DNA of 64,000 bases, taken from positions 1-64,000 of the forward strand of contig NZ_JAPWGO010000017.1 of the NCBI RefSeq assembly GCF_027213785.1, written 5' to 3'. The position numbers and the translations under genes are program-made. Positions 24,530 to 35,308 of the stretch are shown here, one piece after another. The stretch is from Limimaricola sp. G21655-S1 (GTDB lineage: Bacteria; Pseudomonadota; Alphaproteobacteria; Rhodobacterales; Rhodobacteraceae). The notes under the pieces are model-generated. The model had not been told where the DNA came from. It ran no database searches and was given only the letters and a program-made list of their open reading frames with translations. Every line of letters starts with the position of its first letter. The stretch's first letter is position 1.

Positions 24530-24929
24530 CTGGCCGCCGTCCGCAGACCACGTGGCAGGGAGGGCTCGGCATGGTGATGCCGGGCCCGTACGCTTCCTCT
24601 GTCAGCCCCGACGGCGATATCCGCTCAAATAGCCCCGCGTCTTGAACGACGCTTTCTTTGCAAATTTTGAGGCGATTTAACCACGAGGAGCGGCAACAGG
24701 TTTAGCGACGAGATCATGCGCGATGCAGTCGCGCAGATCGCCAAGCGGGGTCACCCGGGCAGGGAAGGTGTCGCAACGGCTCGCGGTCAGCCTGTATTCT
24801 ATTTACGCTTGAAGGAAGGAGTTCGCGAAGGGCTTGCGACTGCCGTTTGCCGCGTGGTCGCCGAAGGTCCGTTAGGGGCCGGGAGCCGACTTGGCGGAGC
24901 CATTCCCCAGAGTCGGTACAAGCGCTATT
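24530..24929. other. intergenic region with a possible small gene
   Basis: Between the convergent TerC and CNNM genes lies a plus-strand frame (24716-24964, 82 aa; MRDAVAQIAKRGHPGREGVA, then GQPVFYLRLKEGVREG). Its first 55 residues look protein-like, but the tail runs 35 bp into the opposite CNNM gene and no ribosome site precedes the ATG. It may be a real small gene or a decayed one. The rest holds nothing I can name. Confidence 0.25.
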
Positions 24930-26222
24930 TCAGCTTCCCGGCACAGACGAACCCTTGGGTTTAGAAACGAGCAGCTTGTCGATCCGTCGGCCATCCAGAT
25001 CCACGACCTCGATGCGCCAGTCGTCAATGATGACGTGTTGCCCCACCTGAAGGAGTTCTCCCGCGCGGTCGAGGACGAGTCCGCTCACCGTCTCGTAAGA
25101 AGGGTTGTCTTCGAGCTCGATGTCGATCCTTGCCGCGAACTCGTCCACCGGCATCCAGCCCGCGACGAGCAGCGAGCCATCCTTGCGCTCCACCACCCTG
25201 GGTTCGTCCCGCTCGGTCTCGTCGAAGCCGCCGGCTATGGCGCCCAGGATGTCCATCGGCGTGATGATACCCTCGAAATGGCCATACTCGTCGTAGACCA
25301 GCAGCATGTGCGCCGGAGCGCCCTTCAGCCGTTCGATCACCTGCGTGGCCGGAAGCGCCTCGTGGATCACGGGCGCCGGCTGCGCCAAGGCGGCTGGCTC
25401 GAAGGCGCCGTCGGGCGCCGCGAGCAGATCGCGGCTGTGCAGCACACCAATGATCTCATCGGGACCGCCTTGGCGCAGCGGCAGGCGCGAGCGTCCAGAA
25501 GTCGCGAAGCGCGCGAGGATCTCCTCCCGGCTTTCCTCGGTCAGCGCGATCTCGACATCTTGGCGCGGCGTCATCAGGCCGCGCGCCGTCCGGTCGGCGA
25601 CGCGCATGACCCCGGCGATCATCTCGGTCTCGGCCTTCTCGATGACGCCCGCGCCCTCCGCCTCCGAAATCAGCATCCGGATCTCCTCGTCGCTGACCGT
25701 CGCCTCGCGCCGGCCGGACTGGCCGAGCAGCGCGAGAATGAGGCCGCCGGAGCGGTCGAGCAGCCAGACCAGCGGCAACGCACCGCGGGCCAGCAGGGCC
25801 ATGGCAGGTGCAACGCGCGCGGCAATGGCCTCGGGGTTTGACAGCGCGATCCGCTTCGGGACCAGTTCGCCAATGATCAGCGACAGGTAGGTGATCACGA
25901 TGACCACGAGGCCGACGCCCACCTCCTCGGCCAGCCGCTTCGGCACGCCGATCTGCGGCAGGACAGCGGCGAGGCGCAGGCCGAGCGTCGCGCCGGAGAG
26001 CGCGCCGGAAAGGATGCCGACGAGGGTGATGCCGATCTGGACCGTGGAGAGGAACCGGCCAGGCGTTTCGGCCAACGCGAGCGCCGCCCGGGCCCCTCGG
26101 TCGCCGCGATTGGCGCGGGCCTGGAGCCGGGCGGGCCGCGAGGAGACGACGGCCAGCTCGGACATCGCCAAGACGCCGTTCAGGACGATCAGGGCCAGGA
26201 TGACCGCGGCTTCGAGCAGCAT
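24930..26222 (-). CDS. hemolysin-family CNNM/CBS/CorC_HlyC transporter-like protein
   Basis: A 430-aa protein. An N-terminal CNNM membrane domain (VILALIVLNGVLAMSELAVV, then IGELVPKRIALSNPE) precedes two CBS domains (about 200-320; MTPRQDVEIALTEES, then VYDEYGHFEGIITPMDILGA) and a C-terminal CorC_HlyC domain (about 345-420). The family is linked to Mg2+/Co2+ efflux; the hemolysin name is historical. Starting at 26222 puts GAGG 6 nt upstream; an ATG 12 nt earlier lacks a site. Confidence 0.9.
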   Translation of the reverse strand: MLLEAAVILALIVLNGVLAMSELAVVSSRPARLQARANRGDRGARAALALAETPGRFLSTVQIGITLVGILSGALSGATLGLRLAAVLPQIGVPKRLAEEVGVGLVVIVITYLSLIIGELVPKRIALSNPEAIAARVAPAMALLARGALPLVWLLDRSGGLILALLGQSGRREATVSDEEIRMLISEAEGAGVIEKAETEMIAGVMRVADRTARGLMTPRQDVEIALTEESREEILARFATSGRSRLPLRQGGPDEIIGVLHSRDLLAAPDGAFEPAALAQPAPVIHEALPATQVIERLKGAPAHMLLVYDEYGHFEGIITPMDILGAIAGGFDETERDEPRVVERKDGSLLVAGWMPVDEFAARIDIELEDNPSYETVSGLVLDRAGELLQVGQHVIIDDWRIEVVDLDGRRIDKLLVSKPKGSSVPGS

Positions 26223-26364
26223 GGGGAACCTCATAAAGGATGCGGAGCCGCCTGCTTCGGGAACAGGCGGCTCCGCGGACTGGACAGCGGCACGCAGGAC
26301 CGGGCCGTGGTCTGCGGCCATGCCGGCAGATCCTGCCGCAGGACCTGCCGGGGGTCGAGGCCGT

Positions 26365-27111
26365 TCAGCCCGAGAAGGCCCGAAGCACGCCCCGAACGCC
26401 AAGCGCGATGATCAGCAGGCCGACGATCATCATCAGCGGCCGCCGCGGTGCGTAGCGCACGGCGATGGCGGCGAAGGGCGCGGCCGGCAGCCCGCCCAGC
26501 ACCAGCGCCAGCGCTGTCATGCCGAACTCGGACAGGCCGAGATGACCGGCAAAGGTGACGGTGATCGCCGCGGTGACGAAGAACTCTGCCGCGTTTGACG
26601 AGCCGATCATGTGTCGGGCCGAGCCACCCGAGGCGAGCAGCGTGCTCGACACCACCGGGCCCCAGCCGCCGCCGCCCACGGCGTCGACGAAGCCGCCCGC
26701 AAGACCGAGCCGGCGCACGCCCCGGGGCGGATGGATGCCGGGAACGGCAAGGAAAGCCTTCCAAAGCACCACGCCGCCCATCAGCACGAGATAGCCAGAG
26801 ACCAGCGGCGCGAGCATGTCACCCAGCCCCGTGGCCAGCAGACTGGCGCCGGCGATACCCCCAAGCGCACCCGAGATCGCCAGGGGCCAGACCAGCTTCC
26901 AGTCGACGTTGCGCGCCAGATGATGCGAGGTCGCGCTGACACCGGTGGTGGCGGTTTCGGCAAGATGCACCGCCGCGCTCGCCGCCGCCGGGGTGAAGCC
27001 CAGCGTCAGCAGCAGCGAAGTCGAGGTCAGTCCGTAGGCCATGCCGAGCGCACCATCGACCATCTGGGCCGCGAAGCCCACCACGACGATCTGCCAGAAG
27101 GCGTCACCCAT
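26365..27111 (-). CDS. TauE/SafE-family sulfite/anion exporter
   Basis: A 248-aa membrane protein with seven to eight helices. It has two TauE-type half-repeats: GFAAQMVDGALGMAYGLTST near the N-terminus and GLAGGFVDAVGGGGWGPVVS in the middle. The family exports sulfite, sulfoacetate or related organosulfur anions. The ATG at 27111 lies inside the last codons of the upstream secDF gene (8-bp overlap), so it is translated from the same message. GGAAGG precedes the start. Confidence 0.88.
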   Translation of the reverse strand: MGDAFWQIVVVGFAAQMVDGALGMAYGLTSTSLLLTLGFTPAAASAAVHLAETATTGVSATSHHLARNVDWKLVWPLAISGALGGIAGASLLATGLGDMLAPLVSGYLVLMGGVVLWKAFLAVPGIHPPRGVRRLGLAGGFVDAVGGGGWGPVVSSTLLASGGSARHMIGSSNAAEFFVTAAITVTFAGHLGLSEFGMTALALVLGGLPAAPFAAIAVRYAPRRPLMMIVGLLIIALGVRGVLRAFSG

Positions 27112-29641
27112 GTTGAACGCCTTCCGGCGGCACCGGCACAGCCCCCCGGCGGGTCCGCCAGTCCCCGAGGAACAGCAGGATCGGCGCGGCAATGAACACG
27201 GAGGAACTCGCGGCGATCACGATGCCGAACACCATCGGCACGGCGAAGCTCTGCACGGCGGCGCCACCCCAGATCGCCATCGGCAGCATGGCCGCCAACG
27301 CTGTCATCGAGGTGTATAGCGATCGGCCCAGCGTCTGGTTGATCGACAGGTCGATGATCTGCCGCAGCGGCATCAGGGGGTGCATGGCCATGTTTTCGCG
27401 CATCCGGTCATAGACCACGACCTTGTCGTTGACCGAGTAGCCGATCAGCGTCAGCAGGGCGGCGATGGCAGTGAGGTTGAAGTCGAGACCGGTCAGCGCG
27501 AAGAAGCCGATGGTCTTGGTCAGGTCGAGAACCAGCGTCGCGATCGCGCCGACCGCGAAGGGCCAATCGAAGCGGGCCCAGATGTAGACCAGCATGGCCA
27601 GGCTCGCCGCGACGCTTGCGAGGATGCCGGCCAGCGCCAGCTCGCCGCTCACCTTCGGTCCGACCACCTCAACCCGCTGGAACACGGTGTCGGGTGCGAT
27701 CTCGGCCACGGCAGCTTTCACGGTCTCGGCAGCGCGGGTCTGTGCGGCTTCGCCACCGGGCTGGCTTTCGACCCGGATCAGCAGGCCGCGATCATCGCCG
27801 CTTTCTTGCAGGGTCACCTCACCCAGCCCGAGCGCTTCGAGCGGTTCGCGGACATCCGAGAGCGTCGTCGTCTGGCCGAGTTGTGCCTCGATCAGCGTGC
27901 CGCCTCGGAAATCGACACCGTAGTTCAGCCCCGGTGAGACGAAGAGAGTGATCGAGGCGGTGGACAGCACCAGGGAGACCGCGAGGCCGAGATAGCGCGC
28001 GCGCATGAAGCGGAAGGCCGGAACCCCGCCGCGTGCCAGCCACGGCAGCAGGGGACGCACCTCGAAGACCTTCGGCTTTCGGACGCGCAGGTAGACGTCC
28101 ATCACCGCCCGCACCACCGTCACGGCGGTAAAGAGCGACATCAGGATGCCAAGGCCCATGGTAATGGCGAAGCCGCGCACCGGGCCCGAGCCCAGCCAGA
28201 ACAGCAGCGTCGTCGCGATCAGAGTGGTCAGGTTGGAGTCGAGGATGGCGCGATAGGCCCGGTCGAAACCCGCCTGCACGGCCGAAGCCGCACGCTTGCC
28301 GCGCTGCGTCTCCTCCCGGATACGTTCGTTGATGAGCACGTTAGCGTCGACTGCGAAGCCCATGCCAAGCACAAGGCCGGCAATGCCCGGGAGGGTGAGC
28401 GTGCCGCCGAGCAGGGTCAGTGCGGCGATGGTCAGCGCAAGGTTGATCAGCAGCGCGCCGGTCGCCACCGCGCCCCAAGCTCCGTAGAGGACGATCATGA
28501 TGGCGGCCACGAGACCGAAGCCGGCTACGCCGGTCCACAGCCCTATACTGATGGCGTCCTGCCCCAGATCGGCACCGACCGTGCGCTCCTCGATCACCTC
28601 CAGCGGCACCGGCAGCGCGCCCGCGCGCAGCAGCGCGGCGAGGGTCGTTGTTTCATCGACGGTGAAACTGCCCGTGATCTCGCCCGAGCCGCCGAGGATC
28701 GCCTCCTGAACCACCGGTGCGCTCAGCACCTCGCCGTCGAGAACGATGGCGAAGGGCTGGCCAACCAGGGCCTGGGTCAGCTCACCGAAGGCCAGTGCGC
28801 CCTCGGTGTCGAAGCGGAACTGCACGACCGGCTGACCGGTCTGCGGGTGAAAGCCGGATTGCGCGTCGCTCAGATGCTCGCCATCGAGCGCGGACCGCCT
28901 CTCGACGACATAGTCGCCCTCGCCATTCGCGGCCGGCAGCCGCTCGTAGCCGTCGGGTAGAGATTGATCCGTACCCTGATCGAGAAGCACCCGATGGAAA
29001 CCGAGCTTGGCCGTGCTGCCCAAGAGCACCCGCAGCGCCGAGGGGTCGCTGACACCGGGCATCTGCACCATGATGCGGTCGCCACCGACCTGCTGGATCG
29101 ACGGCTCGGCGATGCCGGCCTCGTCCACCCGCTGGCGGACGACCTCGATGCTGCGACCGACGGCGTCGCTCCGCGCCGCCTCGATCGCGGCTTCGCGCAA
29201 GGTCAGCCGCAGCTGTCCCTCGGGCGCTTCCGCGATGTCGAAGGAGGGCTCGGTCTGGCCGAGCCCGCTGCGCTGAAACCGGGGCATCGCCGCCTCTGCG
29301 AGGCCGCGCAGGTCGACATTCTCAACTCGATCACCCGACGCAAGCAGCAGCGCGTTGCCGTCGCGCGCGATCCCGGGCGCTGGAAGATCACGCTCCTGTG
29401 CCGCGGCCTCAAGCCGTTCGCGGTAGTCGTCGAGCATGGCCTCTTCGAGGGCGGCCTGATCGGCCTGAAGGGTCAGCGATGCGCCCCCGCGCAGGTCGAG
29501 ACCGAGCGCCACCGCTTGGTGAGGAAGCCAGGACGGCACTTGGCCGAGCATGGCGGGTGACAGGAAGGAGGGCACGGCAAGCAACAGCCCTGCCACTACC
29601 ACGAGGGCGTAGGCCACAAGGCGCCAGACCGGTATTTTCAA
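27104..29641 (-). CDS. secDF: SecD-SecF fusion, protein-export membrane subunit
   Basis: An 845-aa fusion of SecD and SecF, the proton-driven subunits that help the Sec translocon release exported proteins. The SecD half has GLDLRGGASLTL (P1) and MGFAVDANVLINERIREE. The SecF half begins near residue 585 with NYGVDFRGGTLIEAQLG and IGYSVNDKVVVYDRMRE. I start at a TTG (29641) preceded by GCGGAG, which gives the usual KIPVWR N-terminus; an ATG at 29683 is an alternative. Rhodobacteraceae usually carry separate core secD and secF, so this fused copy in an accessory region may be extra. The 3' end overlaps the TauE gene. Confidence 0.9.
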   Translation of the reverse strand: MKIPVWRLVAYALVVVAGLLLAVPSFLSPAMLGQVPSWLPHQAVALGLDLRGGASLTLQADQAALEEAMLDDYRERLEAAAQERDLPAPGIARDGNALLLASGDRVENVDLRGLAEAAMPRFQRSGLGQTEPSFDIAEAPEGQLRLTLREAAIEAARSDAVGRSIEVVRQRVDEAGIAEPSIQQVGGDRIMVQMPGVSDPSALRVLLGSTAKLGFHRVLLDQGTDQSLPDGYERLPAANGEGDYVVERRSALDGEHLSDAQSGFHPQTGQPVVQFRFDTEGALAFGELTQALVGQPFAIVLDGEVLSAPVVQEAILGGSGEITGSFTVDETTTLAALLRAGALPVPLEVIEERTVGADLGQDAISIGLWTGVAGFGLVAAIMIVLYGAWGAVATGALLINLALTIAALTLLGGTLTLPGIAGLVLGMGFAVDANVLINERIREETQRGKRAASAVQAGFDRAYRAILDSNLTTLIATTLLFWLGSGPVRGFAITMGLGILMSLFTAVTVVRAVMDVYLRVRKPKVFEVRPLLPWLARGGVPAFRFMRARYLGLAVSLVLSTASITLFVSPGLNYGVDFRGGTLIEAQLGQTTTLSDVREPLEALGLGEVTLQESGDDRGLLIRVESQPGGEAAQTRAAETVKAAVAEIAPDTVFQRVEVVGPKVSGELALAGILASVAASLAMLVYIWARFDWPFAVGAIATLVLDLTKTIGFFALTGLDFNLTAIAALLTLIGYSVNDKVVVYDRMRENMAMHPLMPLRQIIDLSINQTLGRSLYTSMTALAAMLPMAIWGGAAVQSFAVPMVFGIVIAASSSVFIAAPILLFLGDWRTRRGAVPVPPEGVQHG

Positions 29642-29779
29642 GATGTGCTCCGCAAAAGCCCGACTGTCCGGGCAGGACCTCATGTCCAGCGCAGGGTGGA
29701 GGCGCGGCCCGGTGAGAACCACCAACGCTCCTGCGACGGGCGAAGTGGAAGATCGGGGCGCGGCGCTCCCATTGCAAGA

Positions 29780-29962
29780 TCAGGCTCGCGATATCTTTTC
29801 CTCGAGCAGGATCTCGGACGCAACGTTACAACGGGCGGGAAGGCCGGAGCCGTTCAAGGTAATGTCCCACACCTTCTCCAGCAGGTGCTGAGAGATCTCC
29901 CCATGTCGTTTGTTGCTTTGCACCATACTGGTGATGGGGATGCGAGTACGCGGGCCCATCAC
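29780..29962 (-). CDS. possible small protein upstream of secDF
   Basis: A 60-aa frame ending EEKISRA; its C-terminal 40 residues (HLLEKVWDITLNGSGLPARC) look protein-like and use GC-rich third positions. No strong ribosome site precedes 29962; an internal ATG (MVQSNKRHG) is an alternative start. I do not recognise a family. The 490-bp gap around it (29642-30132) otherwise holds only the promoters of divergent secDF and kup. Confidence 0.35.
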   Translation of the reverse strand: MMGPRTRIPITSMVQSNKRHGEISQHLLEKVWDITLNGSGLPARCNVASEILLEEKISRA

Positions 29963-30132
29963 CGCAAGAGCTATGTTTGCTCAGCAGAGGCGCATTGCTA
30001 AATTAACCGTTCTCAGGGGCTCGCCGGAACGACAAAACGTGCCATCTTGATGCCCGCTCGTTTTGTGAGATGCGCCAGAGAAGCTGAGCAGCAACTCGTC
30101 AAAGTTACGGGTCATGAAATGGCAGAAAAACA

Positions 30133-32034
30133 ATGTCCTCGCAAATAGAGCGATCATCTTCTTCCTTCCAACAAGGCCATGCTGAACCACGCTGGAAACT
30201 TATCCTCGGCTCTGTCGGGGTGGTCTACGGAGACATCGGAACCTCGCCGATCTACGCCTTGCGCGAGGGGCTGCGAGCGAGTGCTACCGGTACTCGGCCA
30301 TCAGGAGACGTCATCGGGCTGGTCAGCCTGCTCCTATGGACCCTGATACTCATTGTCACTTTGAAGTATGTGGTACTCATCCTTCGGGCAGATAACCGCG
30401 GCGAAGGGGGGACCATGTCGTTGTTCGCCCTCGTCGAACAGGCGACCGGTCGGCGCTCGATGTTCCTTCTGGGGCTCGGCATGGTTGGCACCGCATTGTT
30501 CTTCGGAGACGCGATCATCACCCCTGCGGTATCGGTATTGGCCGCAGTCGAGGGTATGATCCTCGTCCAGCCATCACTTGAGGGCAGCACTCTCCCAATT
30601 GCCCTGGTCATCCTAACAGCCTTATTCTGGGCCCAATCACTCGGCACCGGTCGGGTATCGATCCTTTTTGGGCCTATCATGCTGATCTGGTTCCTGGCCC
30701 TGGGCTGCCTCGGTCTTGCTCAGGTAGCAGCCTTTCCGGCCGTCCTGGCGGCACTGAACCCGGCCCACGGGATTGCATTCATTATCGAACAAGGTGCTGG
30801 GGCACTCCCGGTCATGGCTGCTGTCTTTCTGGCTGTTACCGGTGCCGAGGCTCTATACGCAGATATGGGGCATTTCGGGCGCGGCCCGATACGGATTGCG
30901 TGGGCTACGCTCATTCTTCCTGCGCTTGCTTTGACCTATCTGGGCCAAGGTGCACTGGTAATGACTAACCCAGAGGCGGCGAGTGACCCGTTCTTTCTGA
31001 TGGCGCCTGGTTGGGCGCTTCTGCCTCTCGTCATCTTGACCACACTGGCCACGATCATTGCAAGCCAGGCCGTCATATCGGGAGCCTATTCCTTGGCGCA
31101 TCAGGCCGTTCAACTGGGCTTGTTGCCTCGGCTCCGTTCCGTGCATACGTCGGATACGCAAATCGGCCAAATCTACATGCCTCGGGTAAACACGCTACTC
31201 TATATTGGTGTCGTTGCCCTGGTCGTCGTATTCCAATCCTCCGAAGCACTCGCGAGCGCATACGGCATCGCCGTGACGGGCGATATGATTATCACATCGA
31301 TCCTTGCAATCATTCTGTTTCGCCGCGGCTGGAAATGGTCTTTGCCTCTTGTCGGCTTGATCGTAGGGCCAATGCTTGTCGTGGAGCTGTCGTTCTTGAT
31401 GGCGAACCTGACCAAGTTCCTTGACGGTGGCTACCTGACCGTTGGCGTTGCCGCCTTGATCGTAATCATGATGTGGACCTGGGTCAGAGGTACCCGTATC
31501 ATTCAGAAGAAGCTCCGGCTTACTGGTGTGCCTCTATCAACATTGATCGAAACTCTGGGGCGCTCTGGGAGATTGGTTCGGGTTCCAGGAACGGCAGTTT
31601 TCTTGAGTGCTGACAGCGAAATGGCCCCATCCGCCTTGCTGCACAATATCAAACATAACTCGGTTTTGCATGAACAGAACGTCATCATATCGGTTCAGGT
31701 CGAGGCTCGACCTTATGTTTCCGATGCCAATCGAATGCAGATCGAAGAAATGAAGAACGGTTTCTATAGGATCAAGATGACATTCGGTTACGCCGAGCGG
31801 CCGGATGTCCCCAAGATACTCAAGATGGCACGACAAGCGGGCATTCGATTTGATATCATGTCCACGTCTTTCTTTCTGCACCGCAGGTTCCTTCAAGTCG
31901 GCTCGAAACGGGAAATGCCGCTATGGCAGGCAAAGCTCTATGCGAACCTGGTGCGCAGCGCGGCCGGTCCGACAAGCTTTTATCGTCTGCCATCAAACAG
32001 GGTCATAGAAATTGGCCAGCAGATATCAATCTGA
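30133..32034 (+). CDS. kup: Kup-family potassium/proton symporter
   Basis: A 633-aa low-affinity K+ uptake permease with about 12 helices in the first 450 residues. The signature near the N-terminus is GVVYGDIGTSPIYALREGL. Other conserved stretches are LRADNRGEGGTMSLFALVEQ, FFGDAIITPAVSVLAAVEG and GAEALYADMGHFGRGPI. The C-terminal cytoplasmic part (about 455-633) is typical. Codon use is slightly less GC-rich than the core genes at the right of the window, consistent with transfer. It is a second K+ uptake route beside trkH. Confidence 0.95.
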   Translation: MSSQIERSSSSFQQGHAEPRWKLILGSVGVVYGDIGTSPIYALREGLRASATGTRPSGDVIGLVSLLLWTLILIVTLKYVVLILRADNRGEGGTMSLFALVEQATGRRSMFLLGLGMVGTALFFGDAIITPAVSVLAAVEGMILVQPSLEGSTLPIALVILTALFWAQSLGTGRVSILFGPIMLIWFLALGCLGLAQVAAFPAVLAALNPAHGIAFIIEQGAGALPVMAAVFLAVTGAEALYADMGHFGRGPIRIAWATLILPALALTYLGQGALVMTNPEAASDPFFLMAPGWALLPLVILTTLATIIASQAVISGAYSLAHQAVQLGLLPRLRSVHTSDTQIGQIYMPRVNTLLYIGVVALVVVFQSSEALASAYGIAVTGDMIITSILAIILFRRGWKWSLPLVGLIVGPMLVVELSFLMANLTKFLDGGYLTVGVAALIVIMMWTWVRGTRIIQKKLRLTGVPLSTLIETLGRSGRLVRVPGTAVFLSADSEMAPSALLHNIKHNSVLHEQNVIISVQVEARPYVSDANRMQIEEMKNGFYRIKMTFGYAERPDVPKILKMARQAGIRFDIMSTSFFLHRRFLQVGSKREMPLWQAKLYANLVRSAAGPTSFYRLPSNRVIEIGQQISI

Positions 32035-32092
32035 TACTGAGCTCGGATCACGCGTTCGATCACTTGCAGTCCATTCCCCTGTGGAGTGTTAG

Positions 32093-32365
32093 CTTTCGAA
32101 TCCGGTCCCCGAGGAGGAAGGCACCACCCTCTTGGGTGACTTCATCACGAAGGTCTTCGAGGGCCCTTACCAAGATGCGAGGCACTGGCATCACGATATG
32201 TAGCAGCTGGCAGGGCAGGACGCCGCCATGGAGGGCAAGGGCTACTTCATCTAAACGACCTGCCCGAAATGCGCGAAGTACTACGGCGGGAACCACGGGG
32301 TGGGCGCTGCCACAACCAATTTCGGCTTCGATTTCTTCGGAGTAGCCGAGACTCCTACCGATTAG
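32093..32365 (+). pseudogene. decayed gene for a TTCPKCAK-type CxxC protein
   Basis: One frame reads GDFITKVFEGPYQDARHWHH, a stop TAG (32201-32203), MEGKGYFI, a stop TAA (32252-32254), then TTCPKCAKYYGGNHGVG, ending at TAG 32363-32365. This matches, from memory, the C-terminal half of a small bacterial family often labelled hydrolase, with the usual FEGPY and YTTCPKCAKxYG motifs. The TAA stands where the Tyr of YTTCPKC is expected. The N-terminal half is missing. The surrounding 32035-32562 holds no other gene. Confidence 0.6.
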
Positions 32366-32562
32366 ATCCAGATTGACGTAGTCAAAGCTGACATTCGCTG
32401 CGACATCCACCAATATCAGGAAAGGGCCGTAATCGGGCCCTCAACGGCCGAACCTTCGAGGCCCGCCTGCCGGAAGAGTGGAAGTCCAGTGCTCGGCGAA
32501 CACCACCCTGACAAATGTCGGTCGCAAAGTGCGGCCGACAACGAGATTCCGAGACTGTTGGA

Positions 32563-34083
<1,521 letters not shown>

Positions 34084-34184
34084 GAAAGCTCCTCCATCCA
34101 TCCCGGTCCTCCGCCGGGACTGGAAGCAGGCTGCGCATTACTCTGTGATCTGTCATCCGAGCACCGCAAATCCTGACCCGGCCT

Positions 34185-34202
34185 TGTCTCAGCCCTGAGA
34201 CA
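34185..34202. promoter_or_regulatory. 18-bp perfect palindrome, likely operator of the aldehyde dehydrogenase
   Basis: TGTCTCAGCCCTGAGACA is an 8-bp perfect inverted repeat with a 2-nt centre. It lies between the regulator stop and the dehydrogenase start, about 100 bp upstream of the latter. TGTCTCA-type palindromes occur at AcoR-like regulator sites (from memory). A GG-N10-GC pair just downstream on the minus strand could be part of a promoter; its class is unclear. Confidence 0.55.
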
Positions 34203-34204
34203 GG

Positions 34205-35197
34205 TCAGGTCAGGCTCTCACCCAAGCCAAGTCGTTTCATCCGCCGGTAAAGCGTCGCACGGCCCACACCGAGTGCCCGCGCGGTCTCGGACACGTTGCC
34301 GTTGGCGCGTGACAGAGCTCGTTTCACCGCGGCGCGTTCGGCTTTCTCGAACCCAGTTGGGCCGTCCCCGCACCCGAAGAGGTCCGCTGCCGGGATCGAC
34401 CGGATCGGCCCAGTGGCACCAAGGCCGAATGCAATCCGTGCTCCGCGCGTGGCGCCGAGAACAAGGTCGTCGCCATCTACCGCCAGCAACATGACCGAGT
34501 TGGTATCGTCGACGTCCGCGACGATGATGCGTGCATCCGGGAACGTGGCGCGGAAATAGTCCATTTCGATCTGGCGTGCAGTTTGCGCCACCTGCGCCGC
34601 AATCAGCCGGTTGATCGTCTCGGTCTGGTCGGCCCGGGCCGACAAGACATCGAGCGCTCCGATCAGTTCGCCTTCCGGCCCGAAGACGGGTGCGTCGATG
34701 CAACTCATGCCCGTGTTCCGTGCATGGAAATGCTCATCCCGGTGTATGATGACGCGGCGGCTTTCGGCTATGCAGGTCCCGATGCCGTTGGTGCCCTCCG
34801 ACGCTTCCGACCAGTCCGCACCGGGAGTCAGCCCCCAGCACTCGAACACCGATTGGTCGCCTTTGGACGCACGTAGGTCCAGCACAACGCCGTCGGCGTC
34901 CGTCAGCAATACGCCGCAGCCGGAGCTGCCGACCAGCTGGTACAGGCTGTCGAGCTTGGGCATCGCGATGCGGCGCATGTCCTCCGCCTTCTCGCGCCGC
35001 CTGAACAACTCGCTTTCAGTGATCCTCCGCACTTCATCCCGCTGGCCGGGGTCCAGCCCGTGATGATCAAGCGAGCGACGCCAAGATGCTGCAAGCCGTG
35101 ATCGCGCCGCCGCGGTAGGGTGCCCGGCGGTTTCCATCACCCGTTCCACATGTCGCGAATCCGGCTTCAATAGACTTCTCCCCTGAGGGCTGAGCAT
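34205..35197 (-). CDS. GAF-Fis transcriptional regulator, AcoR-like but without AAA+ domain
   Basis: A 330-aa regulator. Residues about 80-205 form a GAF-type sensor with the AcoR signature EGTNGIGT and HARNTGMSCIDAPVFGPEGE. Residues about 288-325 are a Fis-type HTH (NGNVSETARALGVGRATLYR). Classic AcoR proteins have a sigma-54 AAA+ ATPase between these parts; here it is absent, with no GAFTGA or Walker motif, so activation cannot be by the sigma-54 ATPase route. It probably senses an alcohol or aldehyde signal and controls the adjacent dehydrogenase. Start 35197 is the ATG that best fits; no strong ribosome site is present. Confidence 0.8.
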   Translation of the reverse strand: MLSPQGRSLLKPDSRHVERVMETAGHPTAAARSRLAASWRRSLDHHGLDPGQRDEVRRITESELFRRREKAEDMRRIAMPKLDSLYQLVGSSGCGVLLTDADGVVLDLRASKGDQSVFECWGLTPGADWSEASEGTNGIGTCIAESRRVIIHRDEHFHARNTGMSCIDAPVFGPEGELIGALDVLSARADQTETINRLIAAQVAQTARQIEMDYFRATFPDARIIVADVDDTNSVMLLAVDGDDLVLGATRGARIAFGLGATGPIRSIPAADLFGCGDGPTGFEKAERAAVKRALSRANGNVSETARALGVGRATLYRRMKRLGLGESLT

Positions 35198-35308
35198 AAT
35201 GAGGGTGCGTCTCTCGGTGAAGCCGGTCATCAGCAGTCTGGCAAAACCCGACCGTCCAGCGAGATTTCCAAGTCTGAAGTTCCCTCGAAAGAAGGTTTTC
35301 CGGTCGAC

